Shown here piece after piece: positions 45,186 to 45,249 of a stretch of DNA of 45,249 nucleotides; position 1 is the stretch's first letter; the number at the start of each line of letters is the position of its first letter. Below the pieces are notes generated by a model. That model did not search any database. It was not told where the DNA came from and saw only the letters and a list, made by a program, of their open reading frames with translations. A program made the translations under genes and the position numbers. Source of the DNA: a bacterium (GTDB lineage Bacteria > Cyanobacteriota > Vampirovibrionia > Gastranaerophilales > Gastranaerophilaceae); assembly GCA_017409065.1 (NCBI GenBank), contig JAFQTK010000116.1:1-45249 (forward strand). Direction: 5' to 3'.

Positions 45186-45249
45186 ACCCACCCAACCCAA
45201 AACAGGTACATTTTTTGTTATCAATTCATTACTATCATAAAAAAAAAGA
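45109..45249. repeat. Terminal direct repeat, right copy
   Basis: Exact copy of 1-141. See that entry. Joining 45108 to 1 restores a continuous zinc-ribbon gene and the spacer to terL, so the genome is closed. Confidence 0.95.

Noticed and set aside
1-45249. Alternative genetic code with reassigned stop codons
   Set aside because: TAA, TAG and TGA all end genes at tightly spaced junctions and no essential gene is broken by in-frame stops.
1-45249. CRISPR array or known anti-defence island
   Set aside because: No regularly spaced repeat array with unique spacers was seen; the repeats at 8009-8083 are too few and too diverged. No Cas or known defence protein was recognised.
1-45249. Integrated prophage with flanking host genes
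   Set aside because: All genes are phage-like, the ends overlap exactly, and no attL/attR or host flank is present.

Overview
The window is one complete genome of a tailed bacteriophage with siphovirus-type architecture. The first 141 bases (1-141) are repeated exactly as the last 141 (45109-45249), so the true molecule is a 45,108-bp circle or circularly permuted genome opened at an arbitrary point. DNA is AT-rich, almost every gene has a strong GGAGG-type ribosome binding site, promoters are of the TTGACA/TATAAT type and the standard bacterial code is used (all three stop codons occur as stops). This points to a low-GC Gram-positive (Firmicutes-like) host. The tail-fibre motifs and the low-complexity virion-like proteins resemble those I know from gut metagenome phages. 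The host itself cannot be read from the sequence.

Two opposing gene blocks share the genome. The minus-strand (late) block starts from a strong promoter at 5719-5748 and reads leftward through a BppU-like protein, a beta-repeat tail fibre, small zinc/HTH/metallopeptidase genes and the large terminase (188-2065). It then continues across the join into a zinc ribbon, portal, scaffold, N4-gp56-type major capsid, connectors, major tail protein, a frameshifted G/GT tail chaperone pair, tape measure, a distal tail protein with carbohydrate-binding repeats, a large hub protein and small fibre proteins. After these come a cluster of membrane proteins and, after a terminator at about 28.5 kb, a set of low-complexity structural-type proteins ending in a cysteine-peptidase-like gene and a tRNA-Cys.

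The plus-strand (early) block runs from 6340 to 24386 in four apparent transcription units: 6340-7690 (unrecognised genes beside a putative origin); 9025-14359 (RHH regulator, Erf annealing protein, YqaJ-type exonuclease, SSB, ERCC4-type nuclease, zinc proteins); 14489-19249 (HTH regulator, replisome-organiser C-terminal domain, PAPS-reductase-like protein, OB-fold protein, C5-methyltransferase-like protein); and 19325-24386 (small serine recombinase, pyrimidine-dimer-glycosylase-like protein, coiled-coil and HTH-repeat proteins). I recognise no polymerase, helicase or primase, so replication probably depends on the host, with phage recombination proteins. No large integrase and no conventional endolysin were recognised.

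The most unusual parts are non-coding: a chain of seven adjoining hairpins beside an HNH gene (8606-8854); a 19-bp operator shared by the promoters of an HTH gene on one strand and the serine-recombinase operon on the other; a self-contained small minus-strand transcription unit at 24440-24627; nested inverted repeats at 16450-16532; T-free plus-strand tracts around 5.85 and 7.85 kb; and an AT-rich repeat region between the divergent blocks (5749-6278) that may be the origin.
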